Below, piece after piece: positions 23,080 to 32,353 of a DNA stretch of 64,000 bases. Position 1 is the stretch's first letter, and each line of letters begins with the position of its first letter. A program made the translations under genes and the position numbers. Under the pieces are notes generated by a model. The model searched no databases, was not told where the DNA came from, and saw nothing but the letters and a program-made list of their open reading frames with translations. Source of the DNA: Flavobacterium sp. TR2 (GTDB lineage: Bacteria > Bacteroidota > Bacteroidia > Flavobacteriales > Flavobacteriaceae); contig NZ_CP104307.1 in NCBI RefSeq assembly GCF_025252405.1, positions 3,596,001-3,660,000 of the forward strand, read 5' to 3'.

Positions 23080-23745
23080 ATGATTCGAAAAATTTTCAGT
23101 TATATAATTCCAATAAAAATATTTAAGAAAAAATCAGCTAGAAGCAAAATGATCGAAGTTACTTGGGCAAATGGCGAGTTAGTATTGGACACTGAAAACA
23201 CAAATTATTCATACGGAAGTCTGCAACGCATATTAAGGTATGGACTTCGAAATATAGGCTATGATAAAATCTTAGAAATGGAGCATATTCTGCTACTGGG
23301 GGTTGCTGGCGGAAGCGTGGTAAAGACTTTGGTAGACGAGATTGCATACAAAGAAAAAATTACTGGAGTAGAAATCGATCCAGATATGATTCAGATTGCC
23401 AATCAATATTTCAACCTTAATCAAATTAAGCAGTTAGAAGTTATCATTGATGATGCATTTGAATTTGTTCTGAAAACAAAGGACAGATACGATCTCATCA
23501 TCATTGATATTTTTGAAGATACGCATATGCCTAATTTTTTGTTCGAAAAGTTTTTTGTCGACAGAGTCTGCACTATTTTAAAAGACAATGGTTTTGTTTT
23601 GTTTAACACCATGATATTGGATGAAGCGCACAATGTTCGAAACAGAAAATATGTTGCAGAAGTAAATCCGAAAATATTTAAAACAAAAATGCTGCCTCGC
23701 ATAGAATCGCATAATGAATTAATAATTATAAATAAAGTAGCTTAA
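23080..23745 (+). CDS. spermidine synthase-like (aminopropyltransferase fold) protein
   Basis: 221 residues with the SAM-type Rossmann fold of the spermine/spermidine synthase family: nucleotide loop LLLGVAGGSV (71-80), acidic ribose-binding residue in GVEIDPDMI (near 98), and YDLIIIDIFEDTHMP where the catalytic Asp of true enzymes stands. The N-terminal beta-hairpin domain is short, so it may use another substrate or only bind SAM. It could join the polyamine genes at 11-14 kb, but this is not shown by context. The M23 gene follows after 4 nt. Confidence 0.75.
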   Translation: MIRKIFSYIIPIKIFKKKSARSKMIEVTWANGELVLDTENTNYSYGSLQRILRYGLRNIGYDKILEMEHILLLGVAGGSVVKTLVDEIAYKEKITGVEIDPDMIQIANQYFNLNQIKQLEVIIDDAFEFVLKTKDRYDLIIIDIFEDTHMPNFLFEKFFVDRVCTILKDNGFVLFNTMILDEAHNVRNRKYVAEVNPKIFKTKMLPRIESHNELIIINKVA

Positions 23746-23749
23746 TTTT

Positions 23750-24427
23750 ATGAAACCCCTTGCCTCAATCTTAAATTCCCTGCCGCCTGCTAAAGTTATT
23801 GATGATTCCATTACTATTTCTGAATATACGCCGTTAAATCTATCGGTTTCGAATCAAGAATTGGTAAATCAGAAATTAGATACTTCAGAAGATTTTGAAA
23901 AATATATTTCTAGCTTTCTTAAAGAAAACAATGCTAAAGTCGCATTTGGCGGTTATATAGAAGGCCGATTTTTGTATCAAAGAAGCTCCATTTTCTTAGA
24001 TGCTTCAAAACCAGAACGCAATATTCACATCGGATTAGATTTATGGGCTGAAGAAGGAACTGCCGTGCTTGCAGCCCTTGACGGAACAGTGCACAGTTTT
24101 AAAAATAATGTTGGTTTAGGCGATTATGGCCCAACTATTATATTGGAACATGAAGTGGAAAATGAGAAATTTTATACTTTATACGGACATTTATCGTTAG
24201 AAAGTATAGAGAATTTAAATGTCGGAGACAATTTTAAGAAAGGCGAAAAAATTGCGACTTTAGGAAATGCCTCAGTAAATGGCGATTATGCACCTCACGT
24301 CCATTTTCAAATCATCCATAACATTGGAAATTATTGGGGAGATTATCCAGGAGTCTGCAATACAAAAGACCTAAACTTCTATATAGAAAATTGTCCCGAT
24401 CCTAACTTATTATTAAAAATTACTTAA
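23750..24427 (+). CDS. M23-type (LytM) peptidase domain protein
   Basis: 225 residues. Zinc site intact: H93 and D97 in HIGLDLW, with H183 and H185 in PHVHFQ and an extra His at 147 in YGHLS. These enzymes cut Gly- or DAP-containing peptide bridges in peptidoglycan. No signal peptide or lipobox is visible from this start, which is odd for a wall enzyme. It lies 4 nt behind the spermidine-synthase-like gene and 6 nt before a lipoprotein gene, so the three are one transcript. Confidence 0.85.
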   Translation: MKPLASILNSLPPAKVIDDSITISEYTPLNLSVSNQELVNQKLDTSEDFEKYISSFLKENNAKVAFGGYIEGRFLYQRSSIFLDASKPERNIHIGLDLWAEEGTAVLAALDGTVHSFKNNVGLGDYGPTIILEHEVENEKFYTLYGHLSLESIENLNVGDNFKKGEKIATLGNASVNGDYAPHVHFQIIHNIGNYWGDYPGVCNTKDLNFYIENCPDPNLLLKIT

Positions 24428-24433
24428 ATAGTT

Positions 24434-24910
24434 ATGAAGAAAGCAGGATTGATTATATGTTTGTTGTTATTAATCGGATGTAAGTCTAAAACCGTTAGCA
24501 GAGATACAGAAGATTTAAAAATTAAAAAGGTTTCTGGAGCAGATGTGAATGCAAATCAGCAGCGCAAAGCGTATGATTTAGGAAAGAGAGTTTTGGAAAC
24601 GTGTAATACTTCAAAATTTAAACCTTTTAATGAAACTGAAGTGACTAAAACGGTTATGGAAAACACAACAGAAGAACGTTTGACCAAAACCTGCCAGAGA
24701 TTTAGACAATACTACGGAAGTTTTATAGATTTAAAATTAGATGGAGTTTACAAAACCAAACATGAAGTCATTTACCGCTATCATGCTTTGTATACAAAAA
24801 AAGTTGCCAATAAAGAATTGCGCATCTTTGTAAATGAAGACAATCTCATTTCTGCCATAAAATCTATGGATTGGGATGAAAAATTTGATGTGAAATTAGC
24901 CGATCAATAA
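24434..24910 (+). CDS. lipoprotein of unknown function
   Basis: 158 residues. Signal peptide with lipobox LIGC, modified Cys at 16. The mature part is basic and mixed alpha/beta with no recognised domain; its C-terminal half (YRYHALYTKKVANKELRIFVNEDNLISAIKSM) resembles the NTF2/DUF3887-type cone fold, low certainty. Same transcript as the M23 gene. Confidence 0.8.
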   Translation: MKKAGLIICLLLLIGCKSKTVSRDTEDLKIKKVSGADVNANQQRKAYDLGKRVLETCNTSKFKPFNETEVTKTVMENTTEERLTKTCQRFRQYYGSFIDLKLDGVYKTKHEVIYRYHALYTKKVANKELRIFVNEDNLISAIKSMDWDEKFDVKLADQ

Positions 24911-24922
24911 ATTGCAATACTT

Positions 24923-25447
24923 ATGAATTTTAAACTACCGCTTCTTCTTTTATTATTTGTTTCAACATTTGCTTCAGCACAGCAAACGATTAGTGTAAAA
25001 GGATCTGCACCCTATCCCGCAACACAAGAATATACTTTCATCTGCGAAAAATATGCTTATTCCGGTGAAATAAATGTACAGATAGCCAAAACAGACAAAG
25101 GAGGTATTTTAAAATTAACCATCTCAACAGCAAGCGATAAAGCAAAAATTGCTGGAGGCGTTTACGTTGATTTGACAAATGCCGATGTTATCGCCTGCAC
25201 AGACAAAAATGTAAAAGAATCTGCGGACGGAAAAACCACTGCTTACTATTATTTTACACCAGCAGAATGGCTGAAGCTTAAAAAAACTGATATTTATGCC
25301 ATAAGATTCATTATTGCCGGCGGACCAGATATTTCTGGAAATCTAACGGGCCATTTTACAGCTTATAGCAAAGTAAAATATTTTTCTACAGCATTTGATA
25401 AATCTAAAAAAACATTTGATACAGCTAAAGAAATTAGTGTTTTGTAG
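24923..25447 (+). CDS. secreted protein of unknown function
   Basis: 174 residues with a cleavable signal peptide ending in FASAQ (about 20). The mature part is rich in beta-strands with two cysteines at about 41 and 93. No known motif. 12 nt after the lipoprotein gene, so probably the fourth gene of the operon starting at 23080. Confidence 0.8.
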   Translation: MNFKLPLLLLLFVSTFASAQQTISVKGSAPYPATQEYTFICEKYAYSGEINVQIAKTDKGGILKLTISTASDKAKIAGGVYVDLTNADVIACTDKNVKESADGKTTAYYYFTPAEWLKLKKTDIYAIRFIIAGGPDISGNLTGHFTAYSKVKYFSTAFDKSKKTFDTAKEISVL

Positions 25448-25494
25448 TGATTTTTTAATATAATAAATCTTATATTTAACATAAATATTTTTTT

Positions 25495-25965
25495 ATGAAC
25501 TCAAATGAAGCCTTGATTGCAAAATTTTATACCGCCTTCGCGAATGCTGACGCCAAAACAATGAGCGAATGCTATCATCCGAAAGTTCATTTTATAGATC
25601 CTGCTTTTGGTTTATTAAAAGAAGAACAGGTTTCTAAAATGTGGGAAATGCTGCTTTTAAAGAGTAAAGGCAATTTAAAAATTGAATTTTCAAATGTTAA
25701 GGCAGACGAAACTACCGGTTCAGCAACTTGGATCGCTACTTACAATTTTAGCAAGACAAACAGAAAAGTCATCAATAAAATTTCAGCCGAATTTATCTTT
25801 CAAGACGGATTAATTATCAAACATACTGATAATTTTGATGTTTGGAAATGGTCGAAACAAGCATTTGGCATTACTGGTTATCTGTTAGGCTGGACAGGTT
25901 TTTTTCAGAAAAAAGTGCAGGCACAAGCACTTTCAGCATTAAAACAGTTTCAGAACGCCAATTAA
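25495..25965 (+). CDS. NTF2-like (SnoaL-type) protein
   Basis: 156 residues. Start NEALIAKFYTAFANADAKTMSECYHP and the following FIDPAFG strand are typical of the nuclear transport factor 2-like fold; it ends with a helical tail. No signal peptide. Function unknown; such folds serve as small-molecule pockets. 47 nt after the previous gene. Confidence 0.85.
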   Translation: MNSNEALIAKFYTAFANADAKTMSECYHPKVHFIDPAFGLLKEEQVSKMWEMLLLKSKGNLKIEFSNVKADETTGSATWIATYNFSKTNRKVINKISAEFIFQDGLIIKHTDNFDVWKWSKQAFGITGYLLGWTGFFQKKVQAQALSALKQFQNAN

Positions 25966-26072
25966 AATATACTGCTTTCTATTTGGTCTAGAATCTAAAT
26001 ATTAGCCTTACGCCCCGATTATAATTATTTTGTTGCTCATTATTTTGCTAAAAGTATTAATGCCAGATAGTA

Positions 26073-27815
26073 ATGAAAGAAATCGTACACAAAAAATTAA
26101 ATCAATTACAGGCAACTGCAATCTGCGGAAACGATATTAGTTCTTCTTGCCTATATGTTTCTGCTTTAACCATTTTGTACGCGGGACAATACGCATGGAT
26201 TTCCCTTCTTATTGTTGCTGTTGTATTATTTCTTTTCAGAAAAATTTATGCCGAAGTTGTTGGAGCAATTCCTTTAAATGGAGGCGCTTACAACGTTTTA
26301 TTGAATACTTCGACAAAACGGCTAGCTTCTATAGCAGCAACACTAACCGTTTTATCCTATATGGCGACTGCTGTCATTTCGGCTTCTGAAGGAATGCATT
26401 ATCTGCACGGAATTTTTGAAAGTCTAAATGTCACCATTGCAACGGTTGTTGTTTTAGTGCTCTTTACAGGATTGGCTATTTTAGGAATCGGAGAATCTGC
26501 ATTTGTTGCTGTCATCATTTTCATGACACATATTGCGACTTTGACATTGCTGGTTTTGGCATCGGCTTGGTTTGTTTTAACGCATGGTTTAGATACTTTT
26601 CACATTAACTGGCAGACACCAATTGCTTCGGGAAGCATTAAAACTGCACTTTTCCTTGGTTTTTCTGCGGCAATGTTAGGAATTTCAGGTTTCGAAAGTT
26701 CAGCCAATTTTGTGGAAGAACAAGAACACGGCATTTTCCCTAAAACTCTTCGCAATATGTGGGCAATCGTGAGTTTCTTCAATCCAGTAATTGCTATATT
26801 ATTGATTAGCGTAATTCCGTTGACAGAAGTTGGAGAAAACAAAGAATCGCTTCTCGCACACTTAGGCGATACGACTGGTGGAGCTTGGCTTGCGTGGCTT
26901 ATTTCTATAGACGCCGTTATGGTACTTTGCGGAGCGGTTTTGACTTCATTTGTTGGAGTTTCAGGGCTTCTAAACCGAATGACATTAGATAGAATTCTAC
27001 CCAATTACTTCCTAAAGCAAAACAAAAGAGGTTCTCATTACCGAATCGTTATAAGCTTTTTGATTCTTTGCTTATCCGTTCTTTTTGCTACAAACGGACA
27101 TTTAGAATCTCTAGCAGGAGTTTATACCTTTTCTTTTTTGGCTGTTATGGCACTTTTCGGGATTGGAAATTTACTTTTAAAATACAAACGCAAAAAGCTT
27201 CCTAGACCCGAACGCGCCCGAGGTATTGCTGTTGTGACAGCCGTATTTTTTGTTATTGCAGCATTTGTTGGAAATATGTATCTGAATATCAATTCTTTTT
27301 ATACATTTCTCCAATATATGATTCCTGCATTAATCTTTATTGGAATCATGCTCAATCGTGTTACTTTGATACGTTTATTGATCGAAGCTCTAGAATATTT
27401 TTATCAGCCATTGCGTAAAATGGTTATTCTCAGCAATCGTTACTTAGAAAGTTTAAGCTCCAAAATCAATTCTCAAGAATTTGTTTTCTTTACAAAAGGC
27501 GACGATATTACCATTTTGAACAAAGTATTGCAGTACGTTGAAGACAACGAAACTACTAAGAAACTGAAAATTGTTTATGTCAAAAAAGACCCGGTGGACA
27601 ATGAAGCGCTCAAAAAAGATTTAGAAGTCTTAGATCGCGCTTACGATGGTCTTGACATAGAATACATAGAAATAGAAGGCGAATTCGGTCCAGAAATTAT
27701 TGATGAACTTTCTGAAAAATGGAAAATCCCGAAGAACTTCATGTTTATAGGCTCTCCAGGAAATAAATTTTCATATCGGATAGCCGATCTCGGCGGTGTA
27801 AGATTGATTATGTGA
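26073..27815 (+). CDS. APC superfamily amino acid permease with C-terminal soluble domain
   Basis: 580 residues. About twelve membrane helices fill residues 20-445, with the APC-type first unwound helix (CGNDISSSCLYVS) and GAIPLNGGAYN. After residue 450 a soluble part follows (about 460-580; FVFFTKGDDITILNKVLQYVE ... FMFIGSPGNKFSYRIADLGGVRLI) that resembles UspA-like or regulatory folds but lacks an obvious ATP loop. The substrate is probably an amino acid or cation-coupled small molecule; not decidable here. Confidence 0.85.
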   Translation: MKEIVHKKLNQLQATAICGNDISSSCLYVSALTILYAGQYAWISLLIVAVVLFLFRKIYAEVVGAIPLNGGAYNVLLNTSTKRLASIAATLTVLSYMATAVISASEGMHYLHGIFESLNVTIATVVVLVLFTGLAILGIGESAFVAVIIFMTHIATLTLLVLASAWFVLTHGLDTFHINWQTPIASGSIKTALFLGFSAAMLGISGFESSANFVEEQEHGIFPKTLRNMWAIVSFFNPVIAILLISVIPLTEVGENKESLLAHLGDTTGGAWLAWLISIDAVMVLCGAVLTSFVGVSGLLNRMTLDRILPNYFLKQNKRGSHYRIVISFLILCLSVLFATNGHLESLAGVYTFSFLAVMALFGIGNLLLKYKRKKLPRPERARGIAVVTAVFFVIAAFVGNMYLNINSFYTFLQYMIPALIFIGIMLNRVTLIRLLIEALEYFYQPLRKMVILSNRYLESLSSKINSQEFVFFTKGDDITILNKVLQYVEDNETTKKLKIVYVKKDPVDNEALKKDLEVLDRAYDGLDIEYIEIEGEFGPEIIDELSEKWKIPKNFMFIGSPGNKFSYRIADLGGVRLIM

Positions 27816-27825
27816 TTTTTTTTGT

Positions 27826-27850
27826 AGAGGCGCACCCAAGTGCGTCTTTT
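27826..27850 (+). terminator. terminator of the APC permease
   Basis: GAGGCGCAC-CCAA-GTGCGTCTTTT, a strong stem with a T tail 10 nt after the stop codon. Confidence 0.7.
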
Positions 27851-27870
27851 GCAAAATATACTTTAAAAGT

Positions 27871-27909
27871 AATACACCTGACAGGTTTTTAAAACCTGTC
27901 AGGTGTATT
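27871..27909. repeat. dispersed inverted repeat, CCTGACAGG form
   Basis: A perfect 19-bp inverted repeat (AATACACCTGACAGGTTTT and its complement) around a 1-nt centre. Related in sequence and TTTTAAAA loop to 5717-5749 and 16598-16621. Confidence 0.8.
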
Positions 27910-27913
27910 ATTG

Positions 27914-28228
27914 CTTTGCGATCTCAATAAGCGTAAATATTATCTAATAAAATTTAAAAAAAAACTTAGCGTTCTCTGCGTTAAAAAAAAGCCACAGATT
28001 AGAAAGACCCGAAAGGTATAATGCTGCTTTGCGACCTTAATAAGCGTAAAGATTATCTAGTAAAATTTAAAAAAAACTTAGCGTTCTCTGCGTTAAAAAA
28101 AGCCACAGATTAGAAAGACCCGAAAGGTATAATGCTGCTTTGCGACCTTAATAAGCGTAAAGATTATCTAGTAAAATTTTAAAAAAAACTTAGCGTTCTC
28201 TGCGTTAGAAAAAAATAGCCACAGATTA
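27914..28228. repeat. three tandem copies of a unit of about 112 bp
   Basis: CTTTGCG anchors stand at 27914, 28027 and 28138 (periods 113 and 111). Each unit reads CTTTGCGAyCTnAATAAGCG, an AT-rich part, CTTAGCGTTCTCTGCGTTA, then GCCACAGATTAGAAAGACCC. Copies 2 and 3 are almost identical, copy 1 is diverged and copy 3 is cut at its end. With the hairpins before it, this accounts for the gene-free stretch 27816-28312. Confidence 0.85.
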
Positions 28229-28312
28229 TAAGAATTAAAAGATTTAAAAAAAAATAACTGATAATCCGTATAATATGTGGCTAAAAATCTTTAGCGAATT
28301 GAGGCTATCAAT

Positions 28313-29800
28313 CTAAGATTTAAACCAGCTTTCTACCAATTCATCTTCAAATGAAGTAGCATCTTTATGAATAAATTCATTACGTTTTTTATCATAAGAA
28401 TAATCCAAAGCCCAAGTTTTATGATTGGCCGCCATCTCTTTTATGCTTTTACATACAAAAGCAATTTCTTCATCAGTTGTCGTTGGATGAATTGACATTC
28501 TAATCCATCCCGGTTTTTTAATTAAATCGCCTATTGTGATTTCGTTAACCAATTTATTCGAAGTTTCCTGATCAACGTGCAATAAATAGTGTCCATAAGT
28601 TCCTGCACAGCTGCATCCTCCTCTAGTCTGGATTCCAAAACGGTCGTTTAAAATTTTAACCCCTAAATTAAAGTGAAGATCATCAATAAAAAAAGATATC
28701 ACGCCAAGACGTTCTTTGTGCTGTCCAGCTAGGATTTTAATATTCGAAATTGGCTCTAATTGAGAGAAAACATAATCGACAATTTCATGCTCGCGCTGCA
28801 TGATGTTTTCAATTCCCATTTCTTCTTTCAGCTCAATTGCCAATGCAGTTTTGATAACTTGAAGAAAACCAGGCGTTCCCCCATCTTCACGATCTTCAAT
28901 ATTATCAATATATTTATGTTCTCCCCACGGATTTGTCCAACTTACCGTTCCTCCGCCCGGACAATCAGGGATCATGTTATTGTATAATTTTTTGTTGAAA
29001 ATTAAAACTCCAGAAGTTCCCGGACCGCCTAAGAATTTATGAGGAGACATAAAAACAGCGTCCAAATACGCTTCTGGATCCGCAGGATGCATATCAATTT
29101 CAACATAAGGTCCAGAACAGGCAAAATCAACAAAACAGACACCATTATATTGATGCATTAGTTTTGCGGCTTCGTGAAAAGGAGTTCTTAAACCTGTAAC
29201 GTTTGAGCAAGCTGTAATAGAAGCAATTTTGATTGTTCTATCTTTATATTTTTCTAATAAAGCTTCAAGGTTTTCGAGATTAAAAAGGCCTTTTTCGCAA
29301 GAAGGAATAATCTCTACATCTGCAATAGTCTCTAACCAGGAAGTTTGGTTAGAATGATGCTCCATATGCGAAATAAAAACGATAGGTTTTTTCTCTGCAG
29401 GAACATTGGTGAAACTTTTTAGGTTTTCAGGAATTTTTAAACCTAAAATTCGCTGGAATTTATTGATAACTCCCGTCATTCCAGTTCCATCTGTAATTAA
29501 AACATCATCGCTGTTTGCATTGGCATGACGCTTAATAATATGTCTGGCATGATGATAGGCTTTTGTCATAGCAGTGCCAGATACTGTAGTTTCGGTATGT
29601 GTATTGGCAACAAATGGACCAAACTCATTTAGCAGTTTTTCTTCAATCGGACGATATAATCTTCCGCTGGCAGTCCAGTCGGTGTAAATTATTGATTTTC
29701 TGCCATACGGCGAAGTAAATTCTTGATTTATACCAACAATATTCTGTCTAAATTCCTGGAAATAAGTTTCCAGTGTCATGGTACTATTTTTGCTATTCAT
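28313..29800 (-). CDS. class V aminotransferase / cysteine desulfurase-like PLP enzyme
   Basis: 495 residues, about 90 longer than SufS or IscS. The PLP lysine is in SPHKFLGGPGTSG near 253; the Asp/Gln partners are in CFVDFACSG. A Cys motif GGCSCAG near residue 400 matches the position of the desulfurase catalytic Cys. Substrate unknown; cysteine desulfurase or selenocysteine lyase activity is plausible from the Cys loop. Divergent from msrA, in a group of redox and sulfur-related genes. Confidence 0.85.
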   Translation of the reverse strand: MNSKNSTMTLETYFQEFRQNIVGINQEFTSPYGRKSIIYTDWTASGRLYRPIEEKLLNEFGPFVANTHTETTVSGTAMTKAYHHARHIIKRHANANSDDVLITDGTGMTGVINKFQRILGLKIPENLKSFTNVPAEKKPIVFISHMEHHSNQTSWLETIADVEIIPSCEKGLFNLENLEALLEKYKDRTIKIASITACSNVTGLRTPFHEAAKLMHQYNGVCFVDFACSGPYVEIDMHPADPEAYLDAVFMSPHKFLGGPGTSGVLIFNKKLYNNMIPDCPGGGTVSWTNPWGEHKYIDNIEDREDGGTPGFLQVIKTALAIELKEEMGIENIMQREHEIVDYVFSQLEPISNIKILAGQHKERLGVISFFIDDLHFNLGVKILNDRFGIQTRGGCSCAGTYGHYLLHVDQETSNKLVNEITIGDLIKKPGWIRMSIHPTTTDEEIAFVCKSIKEMAANHKTWALDYSYDKKRNEFIHKDATSFEDELVESWFKS

Positions 29801-29984
29801 TAGTTGTGCCTTGTGTTTGACTGCAAATATATATAGTTTTTTTATAAAATTGCGAATTTATCAATAGTAAACTTCAAACGCTATATTACCATTTAGTATT
29901 TTTAGTTAAAACAACTTTTTTTTAATAAATTATCATAATATCCTATCGAATTAATAGGCATTAAATCTAAAGAAAGCATTATTT

Positions 29985-30518
29985 ATGGGAAATTTATCAG
30001 TAGCTACCTTTGGTGGTGGATGTTTTTGGTGTATTGAAGCTGTAATTCAGCGTTTAAAAGGTGTAGAATCAATAAAATCAGGCTATTCAGACGGATTTAT
30101 CAAAAATCCAGCGTATCGCGAAGTGTGTACAGGAAAAACAGGACACGCTGAAGTAATACAAGTGACTTTCAACCCTGACATAATTTCATACAATGACTTA
30201 ATTTTCATATTCATGACAAGTCATGACCCGACAACTTTAAATCGTCAAGGCGGTGATAGCGGAACCCAGTATCGTTCTATAATTCTGTATCATGATGACA
30301 CACAGAAAGAAATTGCTGAAAAAGTTTTTGATGAAGTACAGCCTGCTTATGCAGATCCAATTGTAACGCAGCTGAAACCTTTTGAAGTTTTTTACGAAGC
30401 CGAAGACTATCATCAAAATTATTATAATGAAAATCAGGAAGCAGGATATTGCCAAGTTGTAATCGATCCGAAAATTCAGAAACTTAAAAAAATGTATGCT
30501 GATAAGTTGATCAGCTAA
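29985..30518 (+). CDS. msrA: peptide-methionine (S)-S-oxide reductase
   Basis: 177 residues. Catalytic motif GGGCFWC with C13 as the attacking Cys and C16 as a possible resolving Cys; the GYSDG, HAEVIQVTFNP, HDPTTLNRQGGDSGTQYRS and EDYHQNYY blocks are all present. It repairs oxidised methionine, with thioredoxin as the usual reductant. No signal peptide, so cytoplasmic. No MsrB is fused or adjacent. Confidence 0.96.
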   Translation: MGNLSVATFGGGCFWCIEAVIQRLKGVESIKSGYSDGFIKNPAYREVCTGKTGHAEVIQVTFNPDIISYNDLIFIFMTSHDPTTLNRQGGDSGTQYRSIILYHDDTQKEIAEKVFDEVQPAYADPIVTQLKPFEVFYEAEDYHQNYYNENQEAGYCQVVIDPKIQKLKKMYADKLIS

Positions 30519-30576
30519 ATTTAGTTTTAGCTACAGATTAAAAAGATTCGAGGTTGAAATTATTAATCAATTAGCT

Positions 30577-30643
30577 TGTCACCCTGAGCGAAGTCGAAGA
30601 GAGTTCCAATTGGACTTGAGCTTCGACTTCGCTCAGCCTGACA
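30577..30643. repeat. REP-like inverted repeat (CTTCGACTTCGCTCAG family)
   Basis: Arms at 30577-30599 and 30621-30643 share the CTTCGACTTCGCTCAG core and TGTCA ends. It lies between msrA and selO and is in the opposite order of arms from the copy at 16490. Confidence 0.85.
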
Positions 30644-30686
30644 AAGTTTAATCTTTGTAATCTATGGCAAAAAGAAAATCAACAAA

Positions 30687-32255
30687 ATGAAAAATCTAAA
30701 AATAAATAATCGATTTACTGCCGAATTGCCAGCAGATTCAGATTTGACAAATGAAATTCGTCAGGTTAAAAACACGCTGTTCTCGTACGTAAATCCGACA
30801 AAACCCTCAAATCCGAAATTGATTCACGCTTCTGAGGAAGTTGCTGCATTGGTTGGAATTTCCAAGGAAGAAATACAATCAGAAGAATTTTTGAATGTTT
30901 TTTCCGGAAAAGAAATTCTTCCAGAAACTCAGCCGTATGCTATGTGCTACGCGGGACATCAGTTTGGAAATTGGGCAGGGCAATTGGGAGACGGCCGCGC
31001 AATCAATTTGGCAGAAGTTGAAAACAATAATCAATTTTATATACTACAGCTAAAAGGTGCTGGAAAAACTCCATACTCAAGAACTGCAGATGGTTTGGCT
31101 GTTTTGCGTTCTTCTATAAGAGAGTATTTATGCGCAGAGGCAATGCATTATCTAGGTGTACCCACTACCCGATCACTTTCGCTTGCTCTTTCTGGAGATC
31201 AGGTTTTAAGAGATATTTTGTATAACGGAAATCCTGCTTATGAAAAAGGTGCTGTGGTTTGCCGTGTGGCTCCTTCATTTATCCGTTTTGGAAGCTACGA
31301 AATGTTGACGGCCAGAAATGAGCTTAAAAACCTGAAACAATTTGTAGAATTTACAATTAAGCATTATTTTCCTGAAATTTCAGGAGAACCAAAAGAGCAG
31401 TACCTACAGTTCTTTCAGAAAGTTGCGGATACAACTCGTGAAATGATTTTGCATTGGCAGCGTGTCGGATTTGTTCATGGCGTAATGAATACCGATAATA
31501 TGTCTATTCATGGAATTACGATAGATTACGGTCCGTATGGCTGGCTAGAAAACTACGATCCCGATTGGACTCCAAACACAACAGACAGTCAAAATAGAAG
31601 ATATCGTTTCGGGAATCAGCCTCATGTGGCCCAATGGAATTTGTTCCAATTGGCAAATGCGCTTTATCCTTTAATCAATGAAGCTGCACCTTTAGAAAAA
31701 GTCTTAGATTCATTTATAATTGATTTCGACAATGATTATAAAATAGTGTTTTTAAGTAAATTAGGAATATTTACTTCAAGTGAAACTGACAATAAAATCA
31801 TTAAAGGTTTAGAAGAAATTTTGCAGCTCTCAGAAACTGATATGACCATATTTTTTAGAAGTCTGAGCAAAATTAAAAAAGATGACTCTGTAGAACAAGC
31901 ATTCGAAAAAATAGAATATGCATTCTACATTCCAGAAGAAATCAAAGAAAATATTCTGGATGCTTGGCAAAAATGGTTGAGTGTTTATTTGAAAAGATTA
32001 AATGCCGAATCGCTTTCTGATGAAGAACGCTCAGAAAAAATGAATCAAATTAATCCAAAATATGTATTGCGAAATTATATGGCACAATTAGCCATTGATG
32101 CAGCAGATAAAGAAGATTACTCTTTGGTAGACGAATTATTTCAGCTTTTAAAAAATCCGTATGACGAACAGCCAGAATCTGAAAAATGGTTTGCAAAACG
32201 TCCAGATTGGGCAAGAACAAAGGTTGGCTGTTCTATGCTTTCTTGCAGTTCTTAA
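30687..32255 (+). CDS. selO: SelO/YdiU family protein adenylyltransferase
   Basis: 522 residues, full length for the family. A pseudokinase-fold enzyme that transfers AMP to protein side chains and is tied to oxidative-stress response. Motifs: KGAGKTPYSRTADG (121-134, nucleotide-binding), RSSIREYLCAEAMH, HGVMNTDNMS (near 264) and the metal site DYGPYGW (near 280). The C-terminus ends CSMLSCSS; the last Cys (residue 520) stands where eukaryotic SelO has selenocysteine. Its neighbour msrA fits a redox context. Confidence 0.94.
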   Translation: MKNLKINNRFTAELPADSDLTNEIRQVKNTLFSYVNPTKPSNPKLIHASEEVAALVGISKEEIQSEEFLNVFSGKEILPETQPYAMCYAGHQFGNWAGQLGDGRAINLAEVENNNQFYILQLKGAGKTPYSRTADGLAVLRSSIREYLCAEAMHYLGVPTTRSLSLALSGDQVLRDILYNGNPAYEKGAVVCRVAPSFIRFGSYEMLTARNELKNLKQFVEFTIKHYFPEISGEPKEQYLQFFQKVADTTREMILHWQRVGFVHGVMNTDNMSIHGITIDYGPYGWLENYDPDWTPNTTDSQNRRYRFGNQPHVAQWNLFQLANALYPLINEAAPLEKVLDSFIIDFDNDYKIVFLSKLGIFTSSETDNKIIKGLEEILQLSETDMTIFFRSLSKIKKDDSVEQAFEKIEYAFYIPEEIKENILDAWQKWLSVYLKRLNAESLSDEERSEKMNQINPKYVLRNYMAQLAIDAADKEDYSLVDELFQLLKNPYDEQPESEKWFAKRPDWARTKVGCSMLSCSS

Positions 32256-32271
32256 CTAATTAAAAGGTTCT

Positions 32272-32316
32272 CGACTCTGCTCTATTTATAGTTTTATCAC
32301 ATTGAGCAGAGTCGAA
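32272..32316. repeat. diverged REP-like inverted repeat
   Basis: 12-bp arms TCGACTCTGCTC (32272-32283) and GAGCAGAGTCGA (32305-32316), a variant of the CTTCGACTTCGCTCAG family, between the convergent selO and YpdA-like genes. Confidence 0.7.
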
Positions 32317-32353
32317 ATGCTTTTTAGCGCCTAAAACAGTATTCGAAAAACTC

